A model generated the notes under the pieces. It saw nothing but the letters and a program-made list of their open reading frames with translations, was not told the DNA's origin and did not search any database. A program made the translations under genes and the position numbers. Positions 57,101 to 64,000 of a DNA stretch of 64,000 nucleotides are shown piece by piece (within the stretch, counting starts at the first letter, position 1; the number at the start of each line of letters is the position of its first letter). The stretch covers positions 37,501-101,500 of the forward strand of contig JAVXUO010002996.1 in assembly GCA_033065855.1 (NCBI GenBank), given 5' to 3'. Origin of the DNA: Escallonia rubra (taxonomy: Eukaryota; Streptophyta; Magnoliopsida; Escalloniales; Escalloniaceae).

Positions 57101-58627
57101 GTTGGAAAGATCTTTCTCCTCTGGAACCCCCTTTTTAGTAGGCAGGAATGGGCAATATTGTGTAATAGTACAAGTTTCCTTTACCCTTAGTCTGTCCAGA
57201 TTCTACCTCTTTTAACGAGCAAGAAAATGGAAGCGCTCACGCGCCTTATATTACTTATTGGCTCACGTTTTTTAGTGAGCTGAAGGGGACCGAACCACAC
57301 TGCCTCATCGAGGAAACAGCCATATTTTCCTAGAGACATGGTCCACTAATTCTGCCAAATAGTTCAAGTCGAAAGTCTGTCTACAGTATCTGACTTGTAA
57401 GGAACAAAAATTTGCCTGGACGAATTGAATTCTTTGTGAGAAGGAAGGCAGGGAGGCAAGGAGGGAGGGATCTCTCTTTCTCTCAAGTGTTTCAGAAGGA
57501 TGTTATGTACCTTAAGCGCCTGGAGCTCACGGGGAGGTTATGCTGCTTTAAGTAAAAATATCAGCTAGCCCTGTGGAAGTAATTGATCTTGCAACCAGAT
57601 CTACGCTGTTTGACGATGTGTTTGTTGGCGAGGCAGGTCAATACAAAAGGGGTATGGCGCTTGGCAGCTTCTAGAATTTTAGGCGTGCTGTTTCACAACC
57701 TTTAATACGATGCATTCCTCCTACCCTCTTCTGACGCTGAATAGAATTGTGCATGTCGGAAAACCTAGTCCAGTAAACACATGGCCTACATTTTGTAACT
57801 AAAGAAGCCTAATTCACTTAGAAAGCATGTCACTTCACCACGAGGGGATTCCACAATTGCCTATGTAGTTGAACACCATCCTCTTCAGAAGTAAGATATG
57901 ATTAGAAGAACAAGTACTTTCAATACTAAGCATACACCAAGTAGAAAAGAAAGAAAATTAAAAAGAGCATCAAAAGCGGGTAGCACTTGAGTTGGCCACA
58001 TTTCCTGGTTCAATGAGGAAGATCAGAAATGCTGGACATCGGGTTCTCCTAATAAGCAAGTTACAGCCGGCGTTTGAAACTTCAGTCTAGATGACATTCT
58101 TCTCGGTCCATATATCAGGTCTTGAGTGATAGATTTGTTTTTTTTATTGTGGATCATTTAGTCCCTTTTTTGTTGTCTTTCTTCTTGCAGGAAGAACTAT
58201 TGCTAGAGCATTTCAGTGATCTCATAAAGTTTGTGAAGACCAGAGCCTGTAAGTACCTAATAAATGTCGTTTCAACAAACTAAGTTCTATAAGGTGGCTA
58301 ACTTTTCCGAGTTCTCTATCAGCCGAGGACCCAAGTTCTGGCGCTGAGAAGCCGATAACTGTTGCTGAAGTAGAGCCACTTGTAAAGGACTTTGCAAGTC
58401 GATGGAAAGCTGCAATAGAGCTGATGCACAACGATGTCATTACTTCTTTTAGCAACTTCCTTTGTGGCATGGAGATCTTAAGAGCGGCATTGACTCAACT
58501 GCTGCTTTATTATACCCGGCTCTCGGATTGTATAAAGAGGGTTGCCGGTGGGCCTGCACTTAACAAGGATCTTGTTTCCATATCTTCGATAATGTATGAA
58601 ATCAGGAAATACTCTAGGACTTTTTGA
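22159..58627 (+). CDS. VPS52: VPS52, GARP/EARP tethering complex subunit (20 exons)
   Basis: VPS52 (POKY POLLEN TUBE in Arabidopsis) is a core subunit of the GARP complex. GARP tethers endosome-derived vesicles at the trans-Golgi network, together with VPS51, VPS53 and VPS54. Exons: 22159-22185, 22277-22365, 23355-23412, 23656-23751, 23951-24052, 24848-24931, 25283-25363, 33277-33420, 37659-37750, 41008-41089, 42017-42199, 42984-43099, 43220-43278, 44917-45017, 54511-54561, 55050-55229, 55565-55699, 56540-56614, 58191-58248, 58323-58627. All introns are GT-AG and phases close without a stop, giving 705 residues, close to the roughly 707 of Arabidopsis. Landmarks: FDLGAFVGDLTVEEDA near the N-terminus, ISLEGLQQELEEC (coiled coil), LLSGFQAEIGSISSDIKI, LIMSRRRIPCLDSYLDK, VNISLWPRFKMVFD, and a C-terminus ending EIRKYSRTF. 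Exon 1 (MTEVATNKL) is the least certain. An alternative start is ATG 22244, read straight through. It appears intact despite very long transposon-filled introns. Confidence 0.95.
24289..24740. mobile_element. Truncated hAT-like element in VPS52 intron 5
   Basis: From ctctgtggcacaggtgcgg the sequence aligns with the left end and subterminal region of the complete element at 48982-49692 (caccggtgtggcagtttggg, then gggtgcgg repeats). The first bases mirror that element's terminal repeat. The right terminal repeat is not found before exon 6, so the right end is lost or replaced. Confidence 0.55.
25364..27304. other. VPS52 intron 7, left part
   Basis: Intron sequence without a supportable gene. 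A G-rich tract at about 25737-25785 (ggggcgggggagggagcggg type) stands out. Short open frames here have no recognisable domain. Position 27304 ends the left target-site copy of a hAT element. Confidence 0.6.
27305..28064. mobile_element. Non-autonomous hAT element with GTACCGGTAC subterminal repeats
   Basis: Flanked by perfect 8-bp duplications gatactaa (27297-27304 and 28065-28072). The ends begin CATAGTTATGAATACCGTACCGG and, on the other strand, CAAATATCGTACCGG. Many copies of accggtac/ggtaccgg lie inside both ends, densest at 27895-28055. There is no transposase frame. It inserted in intron 7 of VPS52. Confidence 0.8.
28073..30560. other. VPS52 intron 7, middle part
   Basis: No gene supported. 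28545-29160 is C/A-rich with gccaccg/gccgcc words and an open frame of 132 codons without a recognisable domain. It resembles the interior of other non-autonomous elements in this window, but both ends are unclear. G-runs occur at about 28195-28215 and 30510-30530. Confidence 0.45.
30561..31960. other. Possible mitochondrial DNA insertion (NUMT) in VPS52 intron 7
   Basis: Base composition and word use change here. Stretches such as aagcggaggttacacgaatc, ctgataaaagggcc-like words and 'actatagggccctgcgg' resemble plant mitochondrial non-coding DNA and are unlike the surrounding A/T-rich intron. I cannot identify a mitochondrial gene in it, so the assignment rests on style only. A diverged transposon is the alternative. 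Confidence 0.3.
31961..33276. other. VPS52 intron 7, right part
   Basis: No gene or clear repeat seen. A G-run lies at about 32240-32262. The sequence ends in the acceptor before exon 8. Confidence 0.5.
33277..33420 (+). CDS. VPS52: VPS52 exon 8 (residues 180-227)
   Basis: 144 nt, phase 0 at both ends, encoding VSDEYMRTLEILSKKLKF through LRQKAVTK. It is isolated by a 7.9-kb intron upstream and a 4.2-kb intron downstream. Confidence 0.93.
34320..35762. mobile_element. Long-terminal-inverted-repeat element (MULE-like) in intron 8
   Basis: About 100 bp at the left (ggggaaatactactttaccc ... cctccttctacaagagtttattgggcaa) are found inverted at the right (gcccaataaactcgagtagaaggagg ... ccccttctttt). 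The matched core is cctccttcta.....gagtttattgggcaa. Such long inverted ends without a transposase suggest a non-autonomous Mutator-like element. I could not define a clean 9-bp duplication. The interior holds two GC-richer blocks (34600-34850, 35250-35560). Confidence 0.6.
35763..37658. other. Rest of VPS52 intron 8
   Basis: Contains a C18/(CCT)n tract at 36367-36395 and a (CT)n tract at about 36512-36535. A pyrimidine-rich stretch follows to about 36670. No gene supported. Confidence 0.55.
37659..37750 (+). CDS. VPS52: VPS52 exon 9 (residues 228-258)
   Basis: 92 nt encoding VFEFIVQKLHALRKPKTN to LLKYK. It ends in phase 2 and joins exon 10 across a 3.3-kb intron. Confidence 0.93.
38180..38600 (+). 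mobile_element. Possible fragment of a copia-type LTR element in intron 9
   Basis: 'ttgttagggggagtgttaaag' (38430-38450) looks like a polypurine tract followed by an LTR start (TGTTAAAG at 38443). An A/T-rich, LTR-like segment with 'aagagcttaagcttgtagggg' follows. No 5' part, second LTR or domain is identified. Confidence 0.35.
38601..41007. other. Rest of VPS52 intron 9
   Basis: About 2.4 kb without a supportable gene. Short open frames such as the 98-codon one at 38989-39285 and the 130-codon minus frame at 39782-40174 have no recognisable motif. No clear transposon ends seen. Confidence 0.5.
41008..45017 (+). CDS. VPS52: VPS52 exons 10-14 (residues 258-438)
   Basis: Exons 41008-41089, 42017-42199, 42984-43099, 43220-43278 and 44917-45017. 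They encode YVISFLKEHGKETYTEIRAA, VLSAHFRAYIQALEKLQLDI, LFSRGREPLKNRSAVFALGE, EIDEPALIPHIAEASSRKYP, YLFCDDFFGEESIFYEIF and GPFAVIDEHFNSILPNCFDA. This is the conserved Vps52/Sac2 core. Splice phases 2, 0, 2, 1, 0 all fit. The intron between exons 13 and 14 (1.6 kb) contains a 265-bp tandem duplication. Confidence 0.93.
44081..44610. repeat. 265-bp tandem duplication in VPS52 intron 13
   Basis: tggaaagagtatata begins copies at 44081 and 44346. The copies differ by only a few bases through to 'aacagttcaccagatccatt'. Intronic, no coding content. Confidence 0.88.
45118..45170. repeat. (TC)n(CA)n(TA)n microsatellite
   Basis: Simple repeat right at the left edge of the next hAT element. Its last eight bases (atatatat) serve as the target-site copy. 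Confidence 0.9.
45171..45911. mobile_element. Non-autonomous hAT element with GTGTCCGACAC repeats (intron 14, copy 1)
   Basis: The ends are inverted repeats, CTAGGAAGCACCGACAC at the left and CTAGGTAGCATGGACAC on the other strand at the right. They are flanked by atatatat (45163-45170 and 45912-45919), though this duplication lies in simple sequence. Subterminal words gtgtccgacacc/ggtgtcggacac recur on both strands. The interior is A/T- and pyrimidine-rich without transposase. A relative lies at 52602-53368. Confidence 0.75.
46490..47510. repeat. Cluster of direct repeats of unknown family in intron 14
   Basis: A segment starting 'gggctagccaag...gagttca' recurs at about 46500, 47050 (ggttagccaagtag) and 47352. 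Each continues through '...ggccaatcac...' or related text to a tgtgggatatcc/gagatatcc-like end. The copies are diverged and of unequal length. It could be a small LTR-type element (TRIM) with degenerate ends. No domains seen. Confidence 0.45.
47571..47604. repeat. Perfect short palindrome
   Basis: tatattctgatat and atatcagaatata flank a 4-base loop (agaa), giving a strong A/T hairpin. Part of the sequence recurs at 47647-47668. Confidence 0.7.
47694..48129 (+). repeat. 5' LTR of the copia element
   Basis: About 436 bp from TGTTAGACAATATTAGAG to tttctatcctacg. Its last 150 bp match the end of the 3' LTR. Confidence 0.65.
48286..48981 (+). pseudogene. Copia gag remnant
   Basis: Starts near atggcgcattttcaagcaat. 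Fragments such as KKLDDLNY and the following charged text fit the beginning of a copia gag, but stops and frameshifts prevent a continuous match. It is cut at 48982 by a hAT insertion. Confidence 0.45.
48982..49692. mobile_element. Non-autonomous hAT element nested in the copia element
   Basis: Flanked by perfect 8-bp duplications gaggtgac (48974-48981 and 49693-49700). The left end TTCTGAAGCACCGGT pairs with CTATGAAACACGGAT on the other strand. Subterminal gggtgcgg / ccgcaccc words repeat. The minus strand has a 115-codon frame with no known domain. The truncated copy at 24289-24740 is from the same family. Confidence 0.82.
49700..50000 (+). pseudogene. Copia integrase remnant
   Basis: Shows FKEFQEKVGDIVHCLRTDKE, the usual K.LRTDNGGEF region with lost residues. 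It continues to MPQQNGVAERR at 49900-49932, the conserved QQNGVAER of copia integrase. Frames are interrupted between the blocks. Confidence 0.7.
50340..51560 (+). pseudogene. Copia reverse transcriptase and RNase H remnant
   Basis: Separate blocks in different frames: YKARLVVGFQ (about 50412), VDDLIIL (about 50760), HFLGLEV (about 50860), MSLGSLIYLTLRKLDVAFIL (about 51000) and, for RNase H, GYCNANYAQLRSANGYVFTL (about 51140). These follow the known copia order. Many stops and indels show it is dead. Confidence 0.78.
51567..52049 (+). repeat. 3' LTR of the copia element
   Basis: 483 bp beginning TGTTATAGATAACC just after the polypurine tract and ending near aattctaca. The front half has diverged from the 5' LTR. 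Confidence 0.7.
52602..53368. mobile_element. Non-autonomous hAT element with GTGTCCGACAC repeats (intron 14, copy 2)
   Basis: The ends CTAGTAGCACGGACAC and, on the other strand, CTAGGAACCACAGACAC match the family at 45171-45911. Words ggtgtccgacac and gtgtctgac recur near the right end. No matching 8-bp flanks are visible, so one edge may be eroded. Inside is a tandem duplication of about 57 bp (52847-52955, unit ...aaaagcaagccaaaggataac...). Confidence 0.62.
53369..54510. other. End of VPS52 intron 14
   Basis: No gene or defined repeat seen. It ends in the pyrimidine-rich acceptor (tgcctctcag) before exon 15. Confidence 0.55.
54511..58627 (+). CDS. VPS52: VPS52 exons 15-20 (residues 439-705)
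   Basis: Exons 54511-54561, 55050-55229, 55565-55699, 56540-56614, 58191-58248 and 58323-58627 (stop TGA 58625-58627). They encode LIMSRRRIPCLDSYLDK, VNISLWPRFKMVFDMHLN, TLWEDDVHPHYVMRRYAEFA, LELNMERLRMAVDDLLIKLA, TVFLINNYDMTIAVLK, EELLLEHFSDLIKFVKTRA, and finally SNFLCGMEILRAALTQLLLY and SISSIMYEIRKYSRTF. This is the most conserved half of the protein. The last intron is only 74 bp, and intron 18 is 1.6 kb. Confidence 0.95.
56315..56490. mobile_element. Possible small hAT-like remnant in intron 17
   Basis: The segment carries gggtaccc/aaatgggttg/gggcgggttg words and ends ...ggcagctcta. It resembles the right end of the hAT element at 538-1726 (...gccagctcta). No clear duplication or left terminus seen. 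Confidence 0.35.
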
Positions 58628-60139
58628 ACTCACAAATCTTGTCCTAATACAAAAATCCTTTTAAGGATTGCTATCAACTTGTTTGGGAATATAATTTCGC
58701 GAGTGGAAGCTGCCATGTCGTTACAGGACCTGTTCGCATTCCTTTTTCACGCTGTATTTGCAAGCGAATTGTGAGAAAAGTGCAAAAGCATTTAATTAGT
58801 TTACGACATTTTTTAGGCAAAAACACACTTGCGAATCATTGCAGATGGTCTTTGATTCTATGTTGTATTTCTGGGTAATTATATTTGCTGAACATGGTTT
58901 TAAGTGTGCAGATTCCAACCCCCCCCTCACATGATTTACTTATTATGTATTTTTTAAAGTAGTTTAGGAAATTTTGATGAGTGCAGTTTATGTATAATTT
59001 TCTGACTGTAGCAGTTTTTGGATTGTTATATGCAAGATAATTAACTTATGATGCCTTAAAAGTTTGTAAACCCTGTAAATTCGTTTAGAGGGTTCAAATG
59101 GTCAAAAAAGTAGATGGTTTGAAGGGATGTTAACTTGTACGGATAATATCAGCAATGGCCATGACACTCTACAACCTTCTCCCTCATCATTATCTCATGG
59201 ATTTTCAAATCTATCCATCTAAATCTGGAATTTTTTGGGTCGATGGGGATTTTTATGACTTGGATCAACAGGTTGCTTCTCTTTTGTGGATTGTAGTTAA
59301 TACACATTTGGGTTAAAGCTGTTATTGTTTTAGCAGTTCTCGGATATTTAAGGAGGCTTGGTCATGTGCCACTCCTTATATGTGGTTATGTCATGGAGAA
59401 AAGATAACATGTTATTTTTTTTCTTTTTATTGTATTCTATCTTATGCTGCTTGCTTATTAACGATATAATTATTAATTTTTTTTTACCTTAAGCCAAAAA
59501 AAAAAAAAAAAAAAGAAAGAAACTTGCATTTCGGTTTTTGATATTTCATTGCTTCTTTATTTCGTACGTAGAGGGTTCGAAAGGGGGAAGACAAGAAGGG
59601 TTCAGTTTTGGTTATTGCAATGAGGTGAGAGGAGAGTGATGGTATTGTGGAGGTGGTGGAGCAGCACCAGAATGAGTCGAGACCATGAGCATGGAAGGGC
59701 AATTAGCTTTTAAGATTCATTTGAATGAGATGAGCTAAGTTTCTGAAATTTGCTAAAGAAGAATCGAGGGCAGAAAAGTATGATACAGTTTTATTTCAAA
59801 ATTTGAAAACAAGTGTGGATTTTGTCAAGTTTGTGCCTTTTACTGAGATTAATACCTAAAGTCAATAATAACATGGCCAAATAGTGTCCATAAGTACAGG
59901 ACTAACAGTGGGGAAGAACAATTATGTCCATTTAAAGGCCACAATATAAAAGCTGTAGGTTCCAAGCATCACAGTTTTTCCTTTGCATAATCCTCCTTAT
60001 AGACTCTCCTTTTTAGCAGCTGCGAGTTTTAGAAATTTCTGTTGCACAGCTGCCAGTCTTGCCATGTAACTTCATCTGCAGCTAGAATGGTCCAAGCAAT
60101 GAGCTCAAGCCATCTCTTGATCATCCTCATGTCTAGACG
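58628..60139. other. 3' flank of VPS52
   Basis: Probable 3' untranslated region and intergenic DNA. It contains A/T-rich text with several aataat-like words but no single convincing polyadenylation signal, plus a poly-A tract of about 20 bases at 59495-59514. No further gene is supported. Confidence 0.5.
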
Positions 60140-60521
60140 TAGGCATTGGCGGAACCAGGATTTCACTCTAGGAGGTGCAAAAAATATACCAAAGTCACTA
60201 ATTTTTTTTATAAGTAAAATAATACACAAATACATAGTGTATTTTTTGATAATACACAAAAAAATTCTAAAAAGCATTCAAAAGGTCTTATTAAGTTTCG
60301 TAAGTGCCACTAAAGACTCTTTACAACACACAAAAAAACGAATACAGAATAGATATTTAAGTGTTTACAAGGTAGAGCTTGATAATAGCCTCATTCCCAA
60401 TAGTTTTGAAGATATTTTTCTCAATGTAGCAAACAAAGCTCTCATTTATCCATTCATCTCATGCGATTTCGAAGTCGAGTCTTTATTATCTTCATTGCAG
60501 AGAAAACTCTTTCCACAGTAG
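60140..60521 (-). pseudogene. hAT transposase C-terminal relic (dimerisation domain)
   Basis: The minus strand reads ATVERVFSAMKIIKTRLRNR (60517 to about 60458) and, after a frameshift, WINESFVCYIEKNIFKTIGN ending EAIIKLY (to about 60370). This is the conserved hAT dimerisation region of the TTF/MYM-type plant transposases. Downstream on the same strand, 'cctagagtgaaatcctggttccgcc' (60145-60170) resembles the usual 3' flank of such elements. Only this end survives. The 159-codon plus-strand open frame over it is antisense and not a gene. Confidence 0.68.
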
Positions 60522-60549
60522 CCTATAGCGCGAATTTGGAAAACAATGT

Positions 60550-60690
60550 AGCAGCGGTTGACCGCTATGATAAATATGCTTAACCACTGCTATATGTCTA
60601 CGGCAGCGCGACTTACAGCAGCGGTCGGTGGCCGCTGGCACAGCCTTTGGCAGCGGCTTTTCAAGCTATAGCATCGGCTTTGTAGTGGGG
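60550..60690 (-). mobile_element. CACTA-like terminus with GCAGCGGT subterminal repeats
   Basis: On the minus strand the segment begins CACTACAAAGCCGATG (60689 downward). It holds several inverted and direct copies of agccgctg/gcagcggt, which is the usual architecture of CACTA (En/Spm) ends. No transposase or opposite end is identified. Confidence 0.45.
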
Positions 60691-61339
60691 CCCAGCATTT
60701 CAGTGCTTTTGAGAGGGTTATAAGTGCTTTGAGTCCTCAAAAGCAAGTGAGATAGCATTTTTCGGACTCAAAAAGCAGAAATCTATGTTTTGACATAAGC
60801 AGGTGGAGGGCTGCTTTTGGCACAATCACATTTTCCATAATCGATTATTCAAAAGAAAATATACGTAAGCAATGTCAAATTGGCCCTGAAAAGGTGTCCA
60901 AATTAAATATTCCACACAAATATTGTCCCTTGTACCATTGTTCTCCAACCAAGCCTTTCTTCCCATGATTTTTCTAGAGGTAACCCTACGTATGATATCT
61001 AGTGGTTGGCCTACAAAGGAGTGATGCCAAGGAATGTGGGTTCGTACTTACGTGGAGGTGCCACAAAGGCTGCAGTCCGAGTCAGCTTCCAAGTATGTTG
61101 ATGTGAGACACAGCAAGGGTGGAACAAGGGCAGAGACCAAGGGCTTCCCAGACAGAGCTTGAGGGTGGCAGTGCTGCGAGGGCGATAGCGCAGGATGAAT
61201 ATACGACGACAGTCACAGTCCGATGCTTAGGTCCAAAGTCAGGGTCATGTATGTTTCTCTCTCTAGGATTCTAGAGTGAGAAAGTGAAAATGTGAGAGTG
61301 AAGAAGAAGTCCAACCGTCCAAATGAATTCTCAAGACCT

Positions 61340-61347
61340 CTATTTAT
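61340..61347 (-). promoter_or_regulatory. TATA box of the right LTR
   Basis: TATAAATA on the minus strand, at the equivalent place to 4964-4971 in the left LTR. Confidence 0.55.
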
Positions 61348-61739
61348 AGAGATTGAGATGATGATGTCATTAACCGACACGTGGCGCTCCCCGGGAGTGA
61401 CACGTCACCAGGGGGTCCACGGGTGCCGGTGCTCCACGGACTGTCGAATCGCATATTCATCCGGCCTGCCCCGCACAGCGTCGCTCTGTCTGTCTGGAAA
61501 GACTGGCTCCCACCGCATCGGTGTGGCCAGAGAACCCCCTTGATCTAGCCTCCAATCCAAGCCCTTGCGGAGTCCCACAGGCCTGGCAGCGGTGGGGAAG
61601 ACCCGACGCCCAACTGCCAGGTGAACTAGGCGCGATGCCCTCCGAAGACCTGCTCCCGTCTCGGAGTGACCCGGGGGTCATAGTCCCTAGGGGTGCCGAC
61701 GCAAGCCCCCAGTGCCGGAGCACGTAGGCCAGTCACGCA

Positions 61740-62412
61740 GGCACCCTGACGGAGATAGTGTCCCGGAGGAGTCGCCTATTCCGCAGGCCGAGGTAGCATC
61801 CCAGAGGAGCCGTCTACCTGACCGGCCAAGGTAGCATCCCGGAGGAGCCGTCTACCTGGCAGAAGGGGAGTCTTCGTGCCGGAGCACTTGGAGCTCCCTG
61901 GCAAAGATAGTGTCCCGGAGGAGTCGCCTATCCCCGCGGGTGAGTCCTTGTGCCGGAGCACTCGGAGCATGTCAAGGTAGCATCCCGGAGGAGCCGTCTA
62001 CCCGACTGGCCGAGGTAGCATCCCGGAGGAGCCGTCTACCTGGCGGAAGGGGAGTTGAAGAGCTCCCTGGCAGAGATAGTGTCCCGGAGGAGTCGCCTAT
62101 CCCCGCGGGTGAGTCCTTATGCCGGAGCACTCGGAGCATGTCGAGGTAGCATCCCGGAGGAGCCGTCTACCTGGAGGAAGGGGAGTTGAAGAGCTCCCTG
62201 GCAGAGATAGTGTCCCGGAGGAGTCGCCTATCCCCGCGGGTGAGTCCTTGTGCCGGAGCACTCGGAGCATGTCGAGGTAGCATCCCGGAGGAGCCGTCTA
62301 CCCGACTGGCCGAGGTAGCATCCCGGAGGAGCCGTCTACCTGGCGGAAGGGGAGTTGAAGAGCTCCCTGGCAGGGATAGTGTCCCGGAGGAGTCGCCTAT
62401 CCCCGCGGATGA
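61740..62412. repeat. Higher-order tandem repeats in the right LTR
   Basis: Units built from 'gtcccggaggagtcgcctatccc', 'gcatcccggaggagccgtctacc' and 'gagttgaagagctccctggcag' recur several times with a period of roughly 130-185 bp. Open frames across them on both strands are repeat artefacts. Confidence 0.85.
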
Positions 62413-62759
62413 TGTACACTCCGGAGAGTGGGTTGAAGCATGTTCCATGACCAAGGCAAGGTGCGCATGGTGTGATGAATGAGTGTGGTGCCCGGGGGCA
62501 TGATGACATGATTGTGGCGCATGGGCGCGATGAAGTGAGTAAGGTGCCGGGGGCACGTTTGTGTCAATGGTGGCGCATGGGCGCGACAAAGTACGTATGG
62601 TGCCGGGGGCACGGTAGTGTGACAAAGAGCCTGGGGGCACGGCTGTATCAGTGGCGCGGCGCATGGGCGCGGCGGAGTGTTGGAGTGTGACGCCCGAACG
62701 TCGGTGACGGGGGTCACGGAGACGACGTCCGGGCGACGGACGATGAGCGTCGTGGAGTT

Positions 62760-63170
62760 GTGTCTAGCCGACGGGGTCGCGGAGTTGTGTCCGGGCGACG
62801 GGGGTCGCGGAATTATGTCCGGGCGACGGGGGTCGCGGAATTATGTCCGGGCGACGGGGTCGCGGGGTTGTGTCCGGGCGACGGGGGTCGCGGAGTTGTG
62901 TCCGGGCGACGGGGGTCGCGGGGTTGACGTCCGGACGACGGGCATCGCGGGGTTGACGTCCGGACGACGGGCGACGGGCGTCGCGGAGTTGACGTCCGGA
63001 CGACGGGCGACGGGCGTCGCGGAGTTGACGTCCGGACGACGGGCGACGGGGGTCGCGGAGTTGACGTCCGGACGACGGGCGACGGGCGTCGCGAAGTTGA
63101 CGTCCGGACGACGGGCGACGGGGGTCGCGGAGTTGACGTCCAGACGACGGGCGAAGGGCGTCGCGGAGGA
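62760..63170. repeat. 36-bp tandem repeats (gttgacgtccggacgacggg)
   Basis: Units start at about 62923, 62952, 62988, 63024, 63060, 63096 and 63132, mostly 36 bp apart. They are preceded from about 62760 by shorter variants with gttgtgtccgggcgacgggg. The unit is extremely CpG-rich. The 172-codon repeat frame is not considered a gene. Confidence 0.88.
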
Positions 63171-63581
63171 TGCAAGGCCTCTTGAAGAGAAGTGAAAATG
63201 TTAAGTATGGAGACCAAAGGCCAACCCTTCGGGGAAGGCCAAGGCCAACCTCAAGGGGAGGCCGAGGCCGACCCCCATGGGGAGGCCGAGGCCGACCCCA
63301 ATGGGGAGGCCGAGGCCGACCCCAAGGGGAAGGCCAAGGCCGAGGCCGATCCCAAGGGGGAGGCCAAGGCCAACTTCCTCGGGCAAGTGTCATGGCGCGT
63401 CGACGGGCGACGGGCGAAGTGTGACGATCGAAGCGTCATGAGGCTTGGTCACGTTCCTTGAGCGTGCATGTTTTTACCGGTTTTGAGCGTTGAAAATGTC
63501 TGTTGCTTGTGCGGACGTGTCATGCAAAATGGGACCGTAGTGGGCCTTTGGGTACGACCAGAATAGGTTGGGAACAAGGAG

Positions 63582-64000
63582 TTGCCACAACCACCTCAAT
63601 GTTGAAAAGTTTGGAGGTTTTGCACATATCATGGATTTTGAATCAGGTCTCCTTTGCGCTACGAGGGTATGGAGACCAAAACTTTGAGAATGTTCACTAC
63701 AACCTTACTAGGAAAAATGGGCCCGCAGAAAGGAGGGAAAGGAATCATATAAATTGTGCGTAACAAACGAAGAAAGTGACTTTGTTACCATGCTTCTATC
63801 GCATTACGCACGTTAAGTAAGGTTTTCAACTCTAACAAAAGAACTGACGGGAACCGCACCGACATATAATTAGAAATAAGACTTCTATAACGAAGGTAAC
63901 TTCCTCAAACAGAAATAATGTGTTTCCCCTGTAACCTACTGTCAGCTGTGTCGTTAACCAGCCTGTGTGCGCAAAGAGATGATATAGATCATTTCGCTTG
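63582..64000. other. Right edge of the window
   Basis: No gene supported. 'cactacaaccttactagg' at about 63696 could be another CACTA-type end, but without subterminal repeats or a partner this is only a hint. Confidence 0.3.

Larger units (their letters stand above)
61022..63576 (-). mobile_element. Solo LTR of the same large-LTR family (right copy, reverse orientation)
   Basis: 2555 bp. On the minus strand it starts TGTTCCCAACCTATTCTGG and ends GGCATCA, matching the ends of 2788-5325. It is flanked by a perfect 5-bp duplication, aggag (61017-61021 and 63577-63581). A TATA box lies at 61340-61347 (minus). A block near 61600-61690 (ccaactgccag...gcgatgccctccga) matches 4630-4680. The tandem repeat arrays inside differ from those of the left copy. 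There is no internal domain sequence. Confidence 0.9.

Noticed and set aside
60042..60521. 159-codon plus-strand open frame
   Set aside because: The conserved signal is on the opposite strand (hAT transposase end). The plus frame is its shadow.
62677..63393. Long arginine/glycine- or proline-rich open frames on both strands
   Set aside because: They follow 36-bp repeats in the right LTR. The period divisible by three explains the absence of stops.
1..64000. tRNA, rRNA or other structural RNA genes
   Set aside because: No convincing cloverleaf, rRNA or snRNA/snoRNA box pattern was seen by eye. A tRNAscan or Rfam search would be needed to exclude them.

Overview
The window is nuclear DNA of a flowering plant, most likely a eudicot. 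Three things point there: one large intron-rich gene encoding the retromer-like tethering subunit VPS52, with residues typical of plant orthologues; plant-type transposons (a LINE with DUF4283-like ORF1, Ty1/copia, several hAT families); and a rearranged endogenous caulimovirid (plant pararetrovirus). I could not pin down the genus from sequence alone.

Layout. Positions 1-12978 are a scrambled endogenous pararetrovirus locus. An inverted fragment (about 1-2621, minus) carries a tRNA-iMet-type primer-binding site and is split by a hAT element (538-1726). A plus-strand protease fragment is split by a 2.5-kb solo LTR (2788-5325). Small shuffled fragments follow (5331-6250), then a 1521-bp unit repeated in tandem (about 6147-9187 plus a partial third copy). 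Each unit joins plus-strand small-ORF sequence head to head with minus-strand RNase H and transactivator/viroplasmin sequence. The most complete run is 9188-12978: small ORFs B and C, coat protein with two Cys motifs, aspartic protease and reverse transcriptase, cut off inside RT by a microsatellite (about 12976-13275). All viral reading frames seen carry stops, frameshifts or truncations.

13998-21303 is a full-length but dead L1-type LINE, bounded by a 15-bp target-site duplication and lying about 0.85 kb upstream of the proposed VPS52 start codon. 22159-58627 is VPS52 itself: I can place 20 exons with consistent phase, giving 705 codons plus stop. Most of the 36 kb is intron, filled with transposons: hAT elements with 8-bp target duplications, a Ty1/copia element with its own hAT insertion, a long-terminal-inverted-repeat element, and possibly mitochondrial DNA.

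58628-64000 holds a relic of a hAT transposase, a CACTA-like terminus and a second 2.5-kb solo LTR (61022-63576). This LTR belongs to the same family as the left one but lies in the opposite orientation.

The only intact cellular gene is VPS52. The most interesting part is the virus. It encodes three mutually similar small proteins (A, B, C) upstream of the coat protein, and it combines a P6/viroplasmin-like gene downstream of RNase H with a coat-protein Cys motif of the exact spacing known from badnaviruses.
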